This document shows, piece by piece, positions 50,882-61,440 of a stretch of 64,000 bases of DNA. This DNA is from Caballeronia pedi. GTDB lineage: Bacteria > Pseudomonadota > Gammaproteobacteria > Burkholderiales > Burkholderiaceae. The first letter of the stretch is position 1. Each line of letters begins with the position of its first letter. The notes under the pieces were generated by a model, which did no database searches, was not told the origin of the DNA, and saw nothing but the letters and a program-made list of their open reading frames with translations. The position numbers were made by a program, and so were the translations under genes. The stretch spans positions 62,001 to 126,000 of the forward strand of contig NZ_FCOE02000012.1 in assembly GCF_001544915.2 (NCBI RefSeq). Reading direction: 5' to 3'.

Positions 50882-53176
50882 TTATGAGGAAACCGTGCGA
50901 GCGTCCTCGTTCGACGCATAGCGCCGCCCGGCTTTGTCCAGACCGGCGCGGATGACGTCCGGCGTGTACGGCGGAGCGAAGAATCGCACGCCGGTTGCAT
51001 CGAAAATAGCGTTGGCCAGCGCGGCGGGGCCGGGCACCGAAGCGGATTCGCCCGCGCCCATCGGCGGTTCGCCTTGCCGGGGCATGAGCACCACGTCGAT
51101 CGCGGGCACCTCGGCGAACGTCAATATCGGGTAGCTCGACCAGTCGCGCGCAGCCGTCTTGCCTTCGCTGAACCGCACGCGCTCTTTCAACGAACGGCTC
51201 AGCACCTGGATCACGTTGCCGTGAATCTGGTGACGCACGCCATCCGGGTTGATCATCGTGCCCGTGTCCTGCCCGATTACGACGCGCTCGACCGTGATCT
51301 CGCCGCTCAACCTGTCGACCACGAGATCGACGATCCACGCAGCCCACGCCGCGCCGAAGCCGGGGAAGCGGCTATGCACATAGCGCGCGTAGGCGATGCC
51401 TCGTCCGCGCACGAGGCGGCCGTGCGTCTCGATACGCTTTGGCCGAGCCTGCCAGCCAGCGCGCTGAGCGACGGCGCGCAGCAGGTCGATCGCGCGATCG
51501 TCCCTCAGATGCCGGATGCGATACTCGAGCGGGTCGGCGCCCGTCAGCGCCGCGCATTCATCGGCGAAAGCGTCGTGGGCGAAGGAATTGGGCAGCGCCG
51601 AGACGCCGCGCAGCCACGACGCGCGCACGATCGACGCCAGATCCTCGCAGACGAAACGCCGGTTGGGCGACTCGTAGGGCGACACAGCCGTGCGGTCGCC
51701 CATTTCGAACACACCGGAAACGGCCGGCTGAACACCGCTCAGCAGCAGGGCGAGCAGCGGCGCATCGTTCGACGGATAGCGCGTCGAGAAGTCGTAGCCG
51801 ATGAGTTCGCCGCCGTCCGTGACCGTGCCCGTGACCTGCATCACCTGGCCGGTGCCCTTGGGTTCCCAAAGGTGCTCGTCCTGGCGCGTTAACTGGACCC
51901 GCACCGGATGCCCGGCCGCGCGTGAGAGCAGGAGCGCATCGCCGCAGACATCGTCCGCGCAGTTGCGGCCGTAGCATCCGGCCGCTTCCATGCGTTCGAT
52001 GTCGAAGTCGGCCTCGCTGCGTCCGACGAGCTTCGCGAGGTCATGCCGCAACGAAACCGGATTCTGCGTGCCGGACCAGACCGTGATGCGTCCGTCGCCG
52101 GGCTCGCGGTAGTCCGCGACCGCGCACGATGGCCCGATGGACCCGTGCATCTGATAAGGCCACACGTAAGTGCGCGAAAGGGTCGTGGTGCCCGTCGCGT
52201 CGCGCACGCGTTCTACATCGCCTTCTTCGAGCAGCAGCCGGCGCGTCGCTGGCGCATTCGAGATGGCTTGCCCGATATCGTCCATCGGCGTCAGGGGCGG
52301 CGTTTCGCGCCATTGCACCTTGAGTCTGCGCGCGGCGCGCGCCGCGAACTCCTCGCGCTCGGCCACGACGCCCACGAAATCGCCGACGACGACCACCGCG
52401 CGAAGTCCGGGGATATCGGCGACGGAAGATTCATCGACCGAAATCAGGGACCGGCCGACGAACGGCCCCGAGTCGATGCCGCTGTAAGGCGGGCGCACCA
52501 CGCGGCCATGCAGCATGCCGGGCACGCGCACGTCGTGCACGAAGGTCAGCTGGCCGGTGGCTTTGGCAGGCACATCGACACGTCTCGACGAACGGCCGAT
52601 GAGCCGATAGTCGGCCGGGTCTTTCGTCTTGACCTGCGTGTCCAGTTCGGCTGTGATCTGCCGGTCTTTCACCAGCGCGCCGAAGGTGCAGCCGCCGGCG
52701 GCATCGGCATCTTCGAGGAACACACGTCCGTTCGCCGTCGTCAGGCGCTCGATGGCGACGTCCATGCGTTGCGCGGCAAGGTCGAGGAGCGCGAGGCGTG
52801 CCTGCGCCGCCGCGCAGCGAAGCGGAACCGCCGATATCTGGATCGTGGCGCTGGCGATGGTCGGCCCCTGGTTCGGCGTCGCGGCGGTCGAACCGAGGAT
52901 CATGCGAACGCGTTCGGCGGGAACGTCGAGCTCTTCCGCCACGATCTGCGCCAGCGACGTGCGAATGCCCGTGCCCAGATCCACATGCCCGTTGAACGCG
53001 AGGATGCTTTCGTCGTCGAGAACGGCCACGAACACCTCAGGCACATCCGGCACGAAGGTCGAAGGGCTTCCCGGCTGGCCCCGCGCGGGAGCGACCGGGC
53101 TGAGCGGCTGGCGAATGATGGCCAGGCGGCCGTTTCGGGCAAGCAGATCGGCGCGATTCACGTTCTTCCTCGTCAT
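50882..53176 (-). CDS. nicB: Nicotinate dehydrogenase large molybdopterin subunit
   Basis: A 764-residue xanthine-dehydrogenase-family Mo protein that would hydroxylate nicotinate to 6-hydroxynicotinate. The cofactor-binding halves are complete: HVDLGTGIRTSLAQIVAEEL, RVDVPAKATGQLTFVHDVRV and PGMLHGRVVRPP, TYVWPYQMHGSIGPSCAVAD, and the C-terminal RQGEPPMGAGESASVPGPA, which carries the catalytic-type glutamate. Unlike Pseudomonas NicB it ends after the Mo domain with no cytochrome c part; electrons must pass to another subunit, most likely the protein at 58632. It is the last gene of the minus-strand nic operon, 59 nt after nicF. Confidence 0.84.
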   Translation of the reverse strand: MTRKNVNRADLLARNGRLAIIRQPLSPVAPARGQPGSPSTFVPDVPEVFVAVLDDESILAFNGHVDLGTGIRTSLAQIVAEELDVPAERVRMILGSTAATPNQGPTIASATIQISAVPLRCAAAQARLALLDLAAQRMDVAIERLTTANGRVFLEDADAAGGCTFGALVKDRQITAELDTQVKTKDPADYRLIGRSSRRVDVPAKATGQLTFVHDVRVPGMLHGRVVRPPYSGIDSGPFVGRSLISVDESSVADIPGLRAVVVVGDFVGVVAEREEFAARAARRLKVQWRETPPLTPMDDIGQAISNAPATRRLLLEEGDVERVRDATGTTTLSRTYVWPYQMHGSIGPSCAVADYREPGDGRITVWSGTQNPVSLRHDLAKLVGRSEADFDIERMEAAGCYGRNCADDVCGDALLLSRAAGHPVRVQLTRQDEHLWEPKGTGQVMQVTGTVTDGGELIGYDFSTRYPSNDAPLLALLLSGVQPAVSGVFEMGDRTAVSPYESPNRRFVCEDLASIVRASWLRGVSALPNSFAHDAFADECAALTGADPLEYRIRHLRDDRAIDLLRAVAQRAGWQARPKRIETHGRLVRGRGIAYARYVHSRFPGFGAAWAAWIVDLVVDRLSGEITVERVVIGQDTGTMINPDGVRHQIHGNVIQVLSRSLKERVRFSEGKTAARDWSSYPILTFAEVPAIDVVLMPRQGEPPMGAGESASVPGPAALANAIFDATGVRFFAPPYTPDVIRAGLDKAGRRYASNEDARTVSS

Positions 53177-53235
53177 TCATGCGGGCATTTTTCGGCGCGT
53201 GAACGGCCGAAGCGGTCCACGCCCCATTTCCTACA

Positions 53236-53889
53236 CTACCGCGCTTCGGCTTCGGCTGCCGAGATCGCCGCGAGCGCATCGGACAGCGGCAGCACGGTCG
53301 CGTATTTCTGCGCCATGTCGAAGAGACTCGCTTCGTGCGGCGCCTGCGCGCGATCGCCGACGCAGTCCGACAGCACGAACGGACGGAAGCCGAACGACAT
53401 GGCGTCGACGACGCTCGCACGCACGCAGCCGCTCGTCACGGCGCCCGCCACCAGCAGCGTCTGGATGCCTTGCTGCGCGAGCCAGGGCGTCAGTTGCGTG
53501 CCGAAAAATGCCGACGGAACCGTCTTGCGAACCACCAGTTCGCCCTTTGCCGGCGTCAGTTCCTCGACGATGGCGCTGTTGGGATTGTCCTCGGTGAGCG
53601 TCGCCATGCCGGGGACTTTCAGCGAGAAGACGTTATCGTCGCTGCCGTCGGCCGCGTAGACGATGCGGCTGTGCGCGACGGGCCAGCCGTTCTCGCGCGC
53701 GGCCTTGAGCGCCTGCTTCGTGCGCTCGATCGCCTGCGGGATATTGCCGCCGCCGAAGACCGCGGGGTCGGCGAAGCCAACCACGAGGTCCACGATCAGC
53801 AGGGCGACCCGGCCCTTAGGCGCCATCGGCGTGCCGAAGCCCTGTTGCCGGTAGACATGCGCTTCCGCATGCTGGGTGAGATCGTTCAT
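53236..53889 (-). CDS. nicF: Maleamate amidohydrolase (isochorismatase family)
   Basis: A 217-residue cysteine hydrolase that converts maleamate to maleate and ammonia. The catalytic triad is visible: D34 in LLIVDLVVGF, K122 in VVRKTVPSAF and C155 in GAVTSGCVRASVVD, the latter with the cis-peptide loop of the family. It follows nicX by 9 nt and precedes the Mo subunit gene. Assignment to NicF rests on family plus the complete pathway around it. Confidence 0.88.
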   Translation of the reverse strand: MNDLTQHAEAHVYRQQGFGTPMAPKGRVALLIVDLVVGFADPAVFGGGNIPQAIERTKQALKAARENGWPVAHSRIVYAADGSDDNVFSLKVPGMATLTEDNPNSAIVEELTPAKGELVVRKTVPSAFFGTQLTPWLAQQGIQTLLVAGAVTSGCVRASVVDAMSFGFRPFVLSDCVGDRAQAPHEASLFDMAQKYATVLPLSDALAAISAAEAEAR

Positions 53890-53898
53890 GTCGTGCCT

Positions 53899-54942
53899 TT
53901 ATGCGTGGTTGGCGTCGAGCACGCGGCCATCGCGGACGACGACTTCGTTGTCGAGAGAGACGGTGCAATGGCGCAGCGGGATGTCGATATGGCAGGTCGT
54001 GGTGCGATCGCCGCCGCCTTCGTTGTTCGGTCCGAGCGAGAACAGAAAGTTGCCCTCGAACGCGCGCGCGTCCATGCCGATGGTGGCTTCGCGATCGTAG
54101 AGGCCGAGCGTCGACCAGCGTGCGCGCGGTTGCAGTCCCCAGCCGATGTGCGAGATCGCATAGCCTTCGGGATCGTCGAAGGTTTCCATGTAGTCGCGCA
54201 GCAGCGCCGCATCCGTGCCGCCTTCGATGCGCACCGCATAGCCGCCCTCCACCGTGAGCGTGATCGGCTCGCTGACGTAGTGCTTTTGCGGCAGCAGAAT
54301 ATCGCCCCGGTCGATGACGATCTTGCCGTGCGCGGTCCTGTCGTTCGGAAACGTCAGCGCGAAGCCGCTCGGCCAGTGATCCCAGCGGCCGGGTTCATCG
54401 ACGAAACCGTATTCGGCGATGGCGGGAAAATTACCCATCGGGCAGGTGAAGTCCGTGCCCGCGTCGGATTGCACGTGCATCTGACGCGCCGCCTTGATGC
54501 GCGCGGTCGCGGCGAGCACGCGGGTGCGGTCCGCGAGCGTCGGCACGAGGCGCACGAGCACTTCGGGCGGCTCCACCGCGAGCAGGATCTTCGTGCCCGA
54601 CTGCAGGATTTCGTGCTGCTCCGGCGAGAACAACAAGGTCATCAGGTCCAGCACGAGATCGCTATTCTTGAGCGCGGCGATCGCCGCCTGATTGCCGGTG
54701 AGCGGCGTCGTGCCGAGATACGCGAGCGAATCGCGGCTGAAACCCTTCTCGCCGTTGATGGGCGGCAAGTCCAGCCGGTTCACGATCGCGCCCATCGACT
54801 GCGTTGCGATGAGCGCGCACGACAAGGTCTGAGGATGCGTGCCGGCGCTCGTCAGAATGGTGACCGTCTGACCGCGTTCGAGCTTCGAGAGCGTGAGCAC
54901 TTCCTTCCACGCTTCGATGAGTTGATAGTCGCTGATAGCCAT
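53899..54942 (-). CDS. nicX: 2,5-dihydroxypyridine 5,6-dioxygenase
   Basis: A 347-residue Fe(II) extradiol-type dioxygenase of the leucyl-aminopeptidase-like (M29-like) fold that opens the pyridine ring to N-formylmaleamate. The start at 54942 (MAISDYQLIEAW) has GGAG 6 nt upstream. Putative metal-ligand residues lie in the C-terminal half: Glu in FEGNFLFSLG and the His pair in TTTCHIDIPLRHC. The pattern GWGLQPRARW is also conserved. It lies between nicD and nicF. Confidence 0.87.
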   Translation of the reverse strand: MAISDYQLIEAWKEVLTLSKLERGQTVTILTSAGTHPQTLSCALIATQSMGAIVNRLDLPPINGEKGFSRDSLAYLGTTPLTGNQAAIAALKNSDLVLDLMTLLFSPEQHEILQSGTKILLAVEPPEVLVRLVPTLADRTRVLAATARIKAARQMHVQSDAGTDFTCPMGNFPAIAEYGFVDEPGRWDHWPSGFALTFPNDRTAHGKIVIDRGDILLPQKHYVSEPITLTVEGGYAVRIEGGTDAALLRDYMETFDDPEGYAISHIGWGLQPRARWSTLGLYDREATIGMDARAFEGNFLFSLGPNNEGGGDRTTTCHIDIPLRHCTVSLDNEVVVRDGRVLDANHA

Positions 54943-54970
54943 CGTCATCTCCAAAGAATGTGCGGTGCGC

Positions 54971-55822
54971 TCACGCAGGCTTGCTCAGGGACACGGGCGC
55001 GCCGAGGAAATCGCCCAGCGCCGCATAGAAGCCGGCTTCGTTGTCCCACGGGATCATGTGGCCCGCATCCGGCACGCGCGTGTGCAGCATCGAAGGCGTG
55101 GCGCGCTGCAATTCGGCGACGTCTTCCGGCCGGACCACATCGCCGCGCTCGGCGGTGACGAGAAGCGACGGCACGTTCAGGCGCGCTGCATCGGCGAAGA
55201 AGTCGTCTTCATGAAAGCCCTTGAACGATGCCAGCACGGCGCGTTCATCGCACGTATGCAGCCATTCCGCGCGCAACTGGCGCTGCTCGAAGGTCCACGT
55301 CGGACAGAACTGGCTCATGGCTTGCGCGTCCATGCCCTTGCGCGCGAGCGCCATCGAATCGACGTACCACGGCAACTGCGAAGGATAGGGACGGCGCCCC
55401 GGACCGGACGCGGGCGGATCGACCAGCACGACCATCCTGAGCCCGCGCTCGATGCGTCCGGCCGCGCGCGCGGCGATGCGTGCGCCCATCGAGTGGCCGA
55501 GGAGACTGAAGGCGTCGAGGCCCAGCGCCTCGACGAACGCGACGACGTCGTCGGCTTGCGCGTCGAGACTGTAGTCGAGCGTATCCGATGCCGATGAAAG
55601 GCCGCGCCCGCGCACATCCAGAATATAGGTATCGAAGCGGCTCCCGAGGACTTCGCCGACGAAGCCCCAGGTGATCGCCGGACTCGTGATGCCCGGAATC
55701 AGGACGATGGCCGGCCGCGTCGAACGCTCGCCCGCGCTGCTTGCGCCGGGTCCATAGCGCAGGTAATGCTGGCGAATGCCGTTGGCGAACACATTGCCGC
55801 CGTGAAGAAACGTGGATGACAT
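54971..55822 (-). CDS. nicD: N-formylmaleamate deformylase (alpha/beta hydrolase)
   Basis: A 283-residue alpha/beta hydrolase that removes formate from N-formylmaleamate. The nucleophile elbow is LLGHSMGARIAARA, an oxyanion-side block is VLIPGITSPAITWGFVGE, and the catalytic His is in VPDAGHMIPWD. The start at 55822 (MSSTFLHGG) has GGAG upstream. It sits between nicE and nicX in the same operon. Confidence 0.87.
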   Translation of the reverse strand: MSSTFLHGGNVFANGIRQHYLRYGPGASSAGERSTRPAIVLIPGITSPAITWGFVGEVLGSRFDTYILDVRGRGLSSASDTLDYSLDAQADDVVAFVEALGLDAFSLLGHSMGARIAARAAGRIERGLRMVVLVDPPASGPGRRPYPSQLPWYVDSMALARKGMDAQAMSQFCPTWTFEQRQLRAEWLHTCDERAVLASFKGFHEDDFFADAARLNVPSLLVTAERGDVVRPEDVAELQRATPSMLHTRVPDAGHMIPWDNEAGFYAALGDFLGAPVSLSKPA

Positions 55823-55852
55823 GGTGTGGCTCCGCAAAAGTTGCCGGGCGGC

Positions 55853-56605
55853 TCAATACGCGCCGGACAGCAGCGCGCCCGCGCCGGGAACGATGGGCTC
55901 CAGATCGAGATGACGCAGCATCGCGTAGGTGGTGGCGATGGCGGCCGTGATGACGGGCTTGCCGGTCATCGCTTCGACCTTTGCCACCGCGGGCAGGGAT
56001 GGCATCTGGACGCACGCCGAGAGCACGATGGCATCGGCGTCCTGATACTTCATCTTCGAGACGATGTCCGGCAACCGCGACGGGTCATGACGCCCGACTT
56101 CGAGGTTGTCGGGAATCTCGAGCGCCCGCCAGTCGATGACTTCGTAGCCTTCGCTGCCGATGTAATCCACAACGAGCTCCGTCAGCGGCTTCATATACGG
56201 AGCGACGACCACGATCCGCTTCGCGCCGATCACTTTCAGTGCATCGACGAGTGCGCCTGCGCTGGTGAGCACGGGCGCGTGAGCGCCGTTCTCGGTGGTG
56301 TGCTTCGTCAGGCGCTCTTGCGAGACGCGGTGATAGCCGCGGCCCATCGCCATGATGGCGACGAGGCAGGCGTAACCCAGCACGTCGACGCGCGCATCCG
56401 ACAGTTCGATCGCGCAGCGGTCCGATTCGGCGTCCATCGCGGCCAGTTCCTCCTTGACGACCTTTTTCATGCGCATGCGGCTCGAATGGAACGTGAAGCG
56501 CTCGGGCCGGATGGCTTCGCGCAGGCGCAGCATCGCGGGAATCTCGGTTTCCATCGTCGTGTTGGAACTCGGCACGATCTGGCCGATGCGATAGGTCTTG
56601 AACAT
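55853..56605 (-). CDS. nicE: Maleate cis-trans isomerase (Asp/Glu racemase family)
   Basis: A 250-residue enzyme that converts maleate to fumarate. Both catalytic cysteines are present, C80 in LGYACLVAIM and C198 in LSACVQMPSL. The N-terminus GQIVPSSNTTMETE holds the carboxylate-binding Asn. It starts with AGGAG upstream and is the first gene of the minus-strand nic operon. A promoter with a NicR-type palindrome lies just before it. Confidence 0.91.
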   Translation of the reverse strand: MFKTYRIGQIVPSSNTTMETEIPAMLRLREAIRPERFTFHSSRMRMKKVVKEELAAMDAESDRCAIELSDARVDVLGYACLVAIMAMGRGYHRVSQERLTKHTTENGAHAPVLTSAGALVDALKVIGAKRIVVVAPYMKPLTELVVDYIGSEGYEVIDWRALEIPDNLEVGRHDPSRLPDIVSKMKYQDADAIVLSACVQMPSLPAVAKVEAMTGKPVITAAIATTYAMLRHLDLEPIVPGAGALLSGAY

Positions 56606-56639
56606 GGATACTCCTGACCGGTGAGGGGAATTGCATCAA

Positions 56640-56668
56640 AGTCTAGCGTGTACGTTATAAAACGACAA
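56640..56668 (-). promoter_or_regulatory. Promoter and NicR-type operator of the nicE operon
   Basis: On the minus strand TTGTCG (56663-56668), a 17-nt spacer and TAGACT (56640-56645) form a plausible promoter. The operator, read on the plus strand AGCGTGTACGTT (56645-56656), lies inside the spacer and touches the -10. Confidence 0.58.
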
Positions 56669-56721
56669 CCCGAGAAAAAACCTTAGTGCATCGATAGCGT
56701 CAGTATTTTCCCTATGTATAA

Positions 56722-58035
<1,314 letters not shown>

Positions 58036-58138
58036 GTTTTTTGACTGCCTCGCCTTCGGGGGCGGGGCGGGCTAGCATCGAATGTTTCCGGCGTGCGCTG
58101 CTTTTGGCGTTCGCCGCTTCCTTTGCGGGGTTCATGTC

Positions 58139-58642
58139 ATGTCTCATCCACGCCCGGTCGATGGTCCCGTCACGCTGCGCGTGAACGGGCACACGCGCAC
58201 CATCGCGTTCGTGGCGTCGGATGCTCCGTTGCTCACGGTCCTGCGCAACGATTTCGAGTTGAACGGACCGAAATTCGGCTGCGGGCTCGGGCAATGCGGC
58301 GCATGCACGGTGATCGTCGATGGCCACGCGACGCGCGCCTGCGTCGTGCCCGCGGTTGCCGCGACCGGCCGCGATATCGTGACGCTCGAAGGACTCGGGA
58401 CGCCGGACAATCTGCACTTCATTCAACGCGCGTTCATCGAGGAACAGGCGGCCCAGTGCGGCTACTGTCTGAACGGCATGATCATGAGCACCAAGGTGCT
58501 GCTCGAACGCAATGCCGTTCCCGGCGACGACGAAATCCGCGACGCGTTGCGCTACAACCTGTGCAGATGCGGAACGCACATCGAAATCATGAACGCGGTG
58601 CGCCGGGCCGCTCGCTACCTTCAGCAGCAAGATGAACAGTAA
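58139..58642 (+). CDS. nicA: Nicotinate dehydrogenase small [2Fe-2S] subunit
   Basis: A 167-residue iron-sulfur subunit of the xanthine-dehydrogenase family. The plant-type cluster cysteines are in KFGCGLGQCGACTVIVDG with the partner in ATRACVVP, and the second cluster is in QCGYCLNGMIMST with LCRCGTHIEI. It would pass electrons from the Mo site to the cytochrome. The start at 58139 is chosen on similarity. Its end overlaps the next gene by 11 nt, so the two are coupled. Confidence 0.9.
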   Translation: MSHPRPVDGPVTLRVNGHTRTIAFVASDAPLLTVLRNDFELNGPKFGCGLGQCGACTVIVDGHATRACVVPAVAATGRDIVTLEGLGTPDNLHFIQRAFIEEQAAQCGYCLNGMIMSTKVLLERNAVPGDDEIRDALRYNLCRCGTHIEIMNAVRRAARYLQQQDEQ

Positions 58643-60974
58643 AACGAGCGATAGCGTGGGCATCGCGGATGCGCCGCCGCACGCCGGGACCGCTGGCCAG
58701 GAGCCGACGACGCACCGCACGCACACCTATCGCTGGCCGGCCGGCCAGGAGGCCTGTCTCGCCTCGCTGGAAGTGAGCGTCGATGCGACACCGTCGGGCG
58801 TGCTGCGAAGCTATCGATACCGCGTGTCGCTGGACGGGTCGGCGGGCGCATCGGGACAGGGTCTGTTCCAGCCGGACTGGCAACCCGCGTCGCCGCACAG
58901 CATGCTGTACCGTCACGCGCACGCCTCGCTGATGTTCGACGGCCCGGCGCGCGCCCTTCCCGAGCACGCGCACGTGTTCGCGCGCGAGTCCTTCATGGAC
59001 GAGACGGCGAGCGAGCTTGCGCTCGATCCCGTCGAATTGCGCCTGCGTCATCTCGACGGGGATGAGGATGCGGGCGCGCGCGAAGTCGTCCGGATGGTCA
59101 CGGAACGCGCCGCGTGGGGACGCAAGGCGCGCACCGACGCAGGTTCGCAGTGGCTCAGCGGCCGGGGTTTCGCGATGGACGGCGAGCGGGAAGGCGAGGC
59201 GAACTGGTCCGCGTGGGTCGTGGATATCGATGTGCATCGGCAGACCGGGGATGTCGCGGTGCGCCGCGTCGTCGCCGGATATGGCGAAGGCTCCGCCAGC
59301 CTGCCGGTTTTGCACGGCGTGCCGCATACGCTCGTCGAGAGCGCGGTGTCGCTGGCGCTCGGCCACGCGTCGAATGCGCGACCCGCGCATGACGAAGCTG
59401 CCGCGTCCGCACCGATGTCGTTCGAGATCGCGGCGGCTATCGGCCCGGCGTCCTTGAGCGCGCAAGGCAAGCCGGATGCGTTGCCGATACCGGGCGCGCA
59501 GCGGGCCGCCGCGCCGGCGGTCGCCGCCATCGCGAACGCGATCTTCGATGCCACCGGCGTGCGTTTCAGGCAACCGCCGTTCGATTCGCAGCAGCTTCAG
59601 GCGAAACTGGCTGGCGCGCAGCCGCCGCAGCCCGTTCATCACGGCGTGGCCGCGCCGCGTCCCGGCCGTATCAAAAAGCTGCTCGCCGGAGGCGGCATCG
59701 CCGGATTCATCGGGGGCCTCGTCGGTCTTGCGTGCGCGATCATTCCGGGGCCGCCAGAGATTGCGCCTATCGCGCCGGGCAGTGTCGGTGCGTCGACATG
59801 GAGCGCGGCGACGCTCGAACGAGGCCGGCAAATCGCCCTGGCCGGCGACTGCGCGGTCTGTCATACGGCGCCGGGCGGACAGAAGAATGCCGGCGGTTTC
59901 GCGCTCGAAACGCCGTTCGGCACCATCTACTCGACCAACATCACGCCGGACGCGGAGACGGGCATCGGCCTCTGGTCGTATGCGGCGTTCGAGCGCGCCA
60001 TGCGCAAGGGTATCGCGCGGGACGGCACGCATCTTTATCCCGCGTTCCCCTATACGGCTTTCGCGAAGATGAGCGAGCCGGACATGCTGGCGCTCTACGC
60101 ATATCTGATGTCGCAGCCGCCGGTGAAGCACGCACCGCCGAAGACGAGCCTGCCTTTTCCGATGAACCTGCGCCCAACCGTCGCCGGATGGAACTGGCTG
60201 TTTCATGACGACAGCGCGTTCAGGCCCGATGCATCGAAATCGGCGATGTGGAATCGCGGCAAATATCTCGTCGATGGCGCGGCGCATTGCGGCGCGTGTC
60301 ACACACCGCGCAACCGGCTGGGCGCGGAGAAGGGCGGTCTGGCGTATCTGGCCGGCGGCGAGGCGGAAGGCTGGGATGCGCCGGCTTTGGTGGGCCATCG
60401 CGGACCCGTTCCGTGGACCGAGAAGGCGCTCTTCGACTACCTTCGCACGGGGTTCTCGAAAGAGCATGGTGTGGCAGCGGGCCCGATGGGTCCGGTCGTG
60501 ACCGGACTGTCCGAACTTCCGGAGTCCGATGTAAGAGCGATCGCTCACTACATCACGTCTTTGTCGCCGCAGGTCGACGAGGCGGCCGCCGCCAGCGCGG
60601 CAAAGAAGCAGTCGGATGGCGCCGATGTGGTCAGCGTCATGGGCCTGGAGCGCGGGCGGCAGACCTTCGAGACGGCATGCGCGGTTTGCCACGCGGCATC
60701 GGGCGGGGTCGGGCATCTGGGCGTGAGACCGCTGATGGGCCTCAATACCAGCGTGGCGCAGAACCGGCCCGACAACCTGCTGCATGTGCTTCACAATGGC
60801 ATCGACAGTCCGGCCACGGCCGAGCTTGGGTACATGCCCGGCTTCGGCGATGTCTATGATGATAGACAGATGGCCGAACTCGCGGCCTACATTCGGGCGC
60901 GATATGCGCCTGATCAGCCGGCGTGGACGGACCTCGAACAGGCCTCCGCTCAGGTCAGGCACGCAGCGCACTGA
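58632..60974 (+). CDS. Cytochrome c subunit with degenerate Mo domain (nicotinate dehydrogenase)
   Basis: A 780-residue two-part protein. Residues about 90-330 resemble only the last third of a NicB-type Mo subunit (FARESFMDETASELALDPVE to AIANAIFDATGVRFRQPP). The active-site loop that reads GEPPMGAGE in the 50882 protein is here QGKPDALPIPGA, so the catalytic Glu is gone. A transmembrane helix follows near 350-370 (GGGIAGFIGGLVGLACAII). Three heme c motifs come next at C407-H411 (CAVCH), C553-H557 (CGACH) and C683-H687 (CAVCH). It most likely carries electrons from NicA and the true Mo subunit to the respiratory chain. Its Mo-like part may only hold the complex together. Confidence 0.85.
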   Translation: MNSKTSDSVGIADAPPHAGTAGQEPTTHRTHTYRWPAGQEACLASLEVSVDATPSGVLRSYRYRVSLDGSAGASGQGLFQPDWQPASPHSMLYRHAHASLMFDGPARALPEHAHVFARESFMDETASELALDPVELRLRHLDGDEDAGAREVVRMVTERAAWGRKARTDAGSQWLSGRGFAMDGEREGEANWSAWVVDIDVHRQTGDVAVRRVVAGYGEGSASLPVLHGVPHTLVESAVSLALGHASNARPAHDEAAASAPMSFEIAAAIGPASLSAQGKPDALPIPGAQRAAAPAVAAIANAIFDATGVRFRQPPFDSQQLQAKLAGAQPPQPVHHGVAAPRPGRIKKLLAGGGIAGFIGGLVGLACAIIPGPPEIAPIAPGSVGASTWSAATLERGRQIALAGDCAVCHTAPGGQKNAGGFALETPFGTIYSTNITPDAETGIGLWSYAAFERAMRKGIARDGTHLYPAFPYTAFAKMSEPDMLALYAYLMSQPPVKHAPPKTSLPFPMNLRPTVAGWNWLFHDDSAFRPDASKSAMWNRGKYLVDGAAHCGACHTPRNRLGAEKGGLAYLAGGEAEGWDAPALVGHRGPVPWTEKALFDYLRTGFSKEHGVAAGPMGPVVTGLSELPESDVRAIAHYITSLSPQVDEAAAASAAKKQSDGADVVSVMGLERGRQTFETACAVCHAASGGVGHLGVRPLMGLNTSVAQNRPDNLLHVLHNGIDSPATAELGYMPGFGDVYDDRQMAELAAYIRARYAPDQPAWTDLEQASAQVRHAAH

Positions 60975-60989
60975 GAGGGAGACGCGCCG

Positions 60990-61436
60990 CTAACTCTGAC
61001 TGTTCCAGAGGTCGTCAACCGAGCGAATCGCCAACGAGTAGCCGTTCGCGCCAGCCCCGCAGATCACCGCGGTGGCGGCCACCGAGATAGTCGAGTGACG
61101 GTACTCCTCGGAGCGCCGGTGAATGTTCGTGATGTGTACTTCCACCACCGGACGGCGGATCAGCTTGACCGCGTCGAGCACGGGAATCCGTCCAAAAGAA
61201 AAGCCGGCCGGGTTGATGATCAGCGCCGCATCCTGCAGGAACGCTTCCTGAATCCAGTCGATCAGTTGGCTCTCGCTGTTGGTCTGACGGAAAACGCAGT
61301 CGAACTTGAGATCCTCGGCCAGCGTGAGACAGTTCTGTTCGATATCCTTTAGCGTGGTGGTGCCGTAAAGGTGAGGCTCCCTCAAACCCAGCATGTTCAG
61401 GTTGGAGCCATTGAGAATGTAGAGTTTGCGAGTCAT
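60990..61436 (-). CDS. Type II 3-dehydroquinate dehydratase-like protein, divergent
   Basis: A 148-residue AroQ-fold protein of normal length. LYILNGSNLNMLGLREPHLYG keeps the Arg and catalytic Tyr of the lid, INPAGFSFGRIP keeps the Asn, and VEVHITNIHRRSEEYRHS keeps the catalytic His and Arg. The usual second His of NPxAYTHTS is replaced by Phe (SFG). It starts 4 nt after the permease stop, so it is in one operon with an MHS transporter. A role in quinate/shikimate-like uptake and catabolism is likely, but the altered pocket leaves the substrate open. Confidence 0.85.
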   Translation of the reverse strand: MTRKLYILNGSNLNMLGLREPHLYGTTTLKDIEQNCLTLAEDLKFDCVFRQTNSESQLIDWIQEAFLQDAALIINPAGFSFGRIPVLDAVKLIRRPVVEVHITNIHRRSEEYRHSTISVAATAVICGAGANGYSLAIRSVDDLWNSQS

Positions 61437-61440
61437 GGTC

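Noticed and set aside
58036-58090. GC-rich hairpin between nicC and nicA as a terminator
   Set aside because: The T-run precedes the hairpin rather than following it, and nicC-nicA look like one operon.
58587-60971. A 794-codon open frame on the minus strand
   Set aside because: Antisense to the three-heme cytochrome gene, whose CxxCH motifs and overlap with nicA prove the plus-strand reading.
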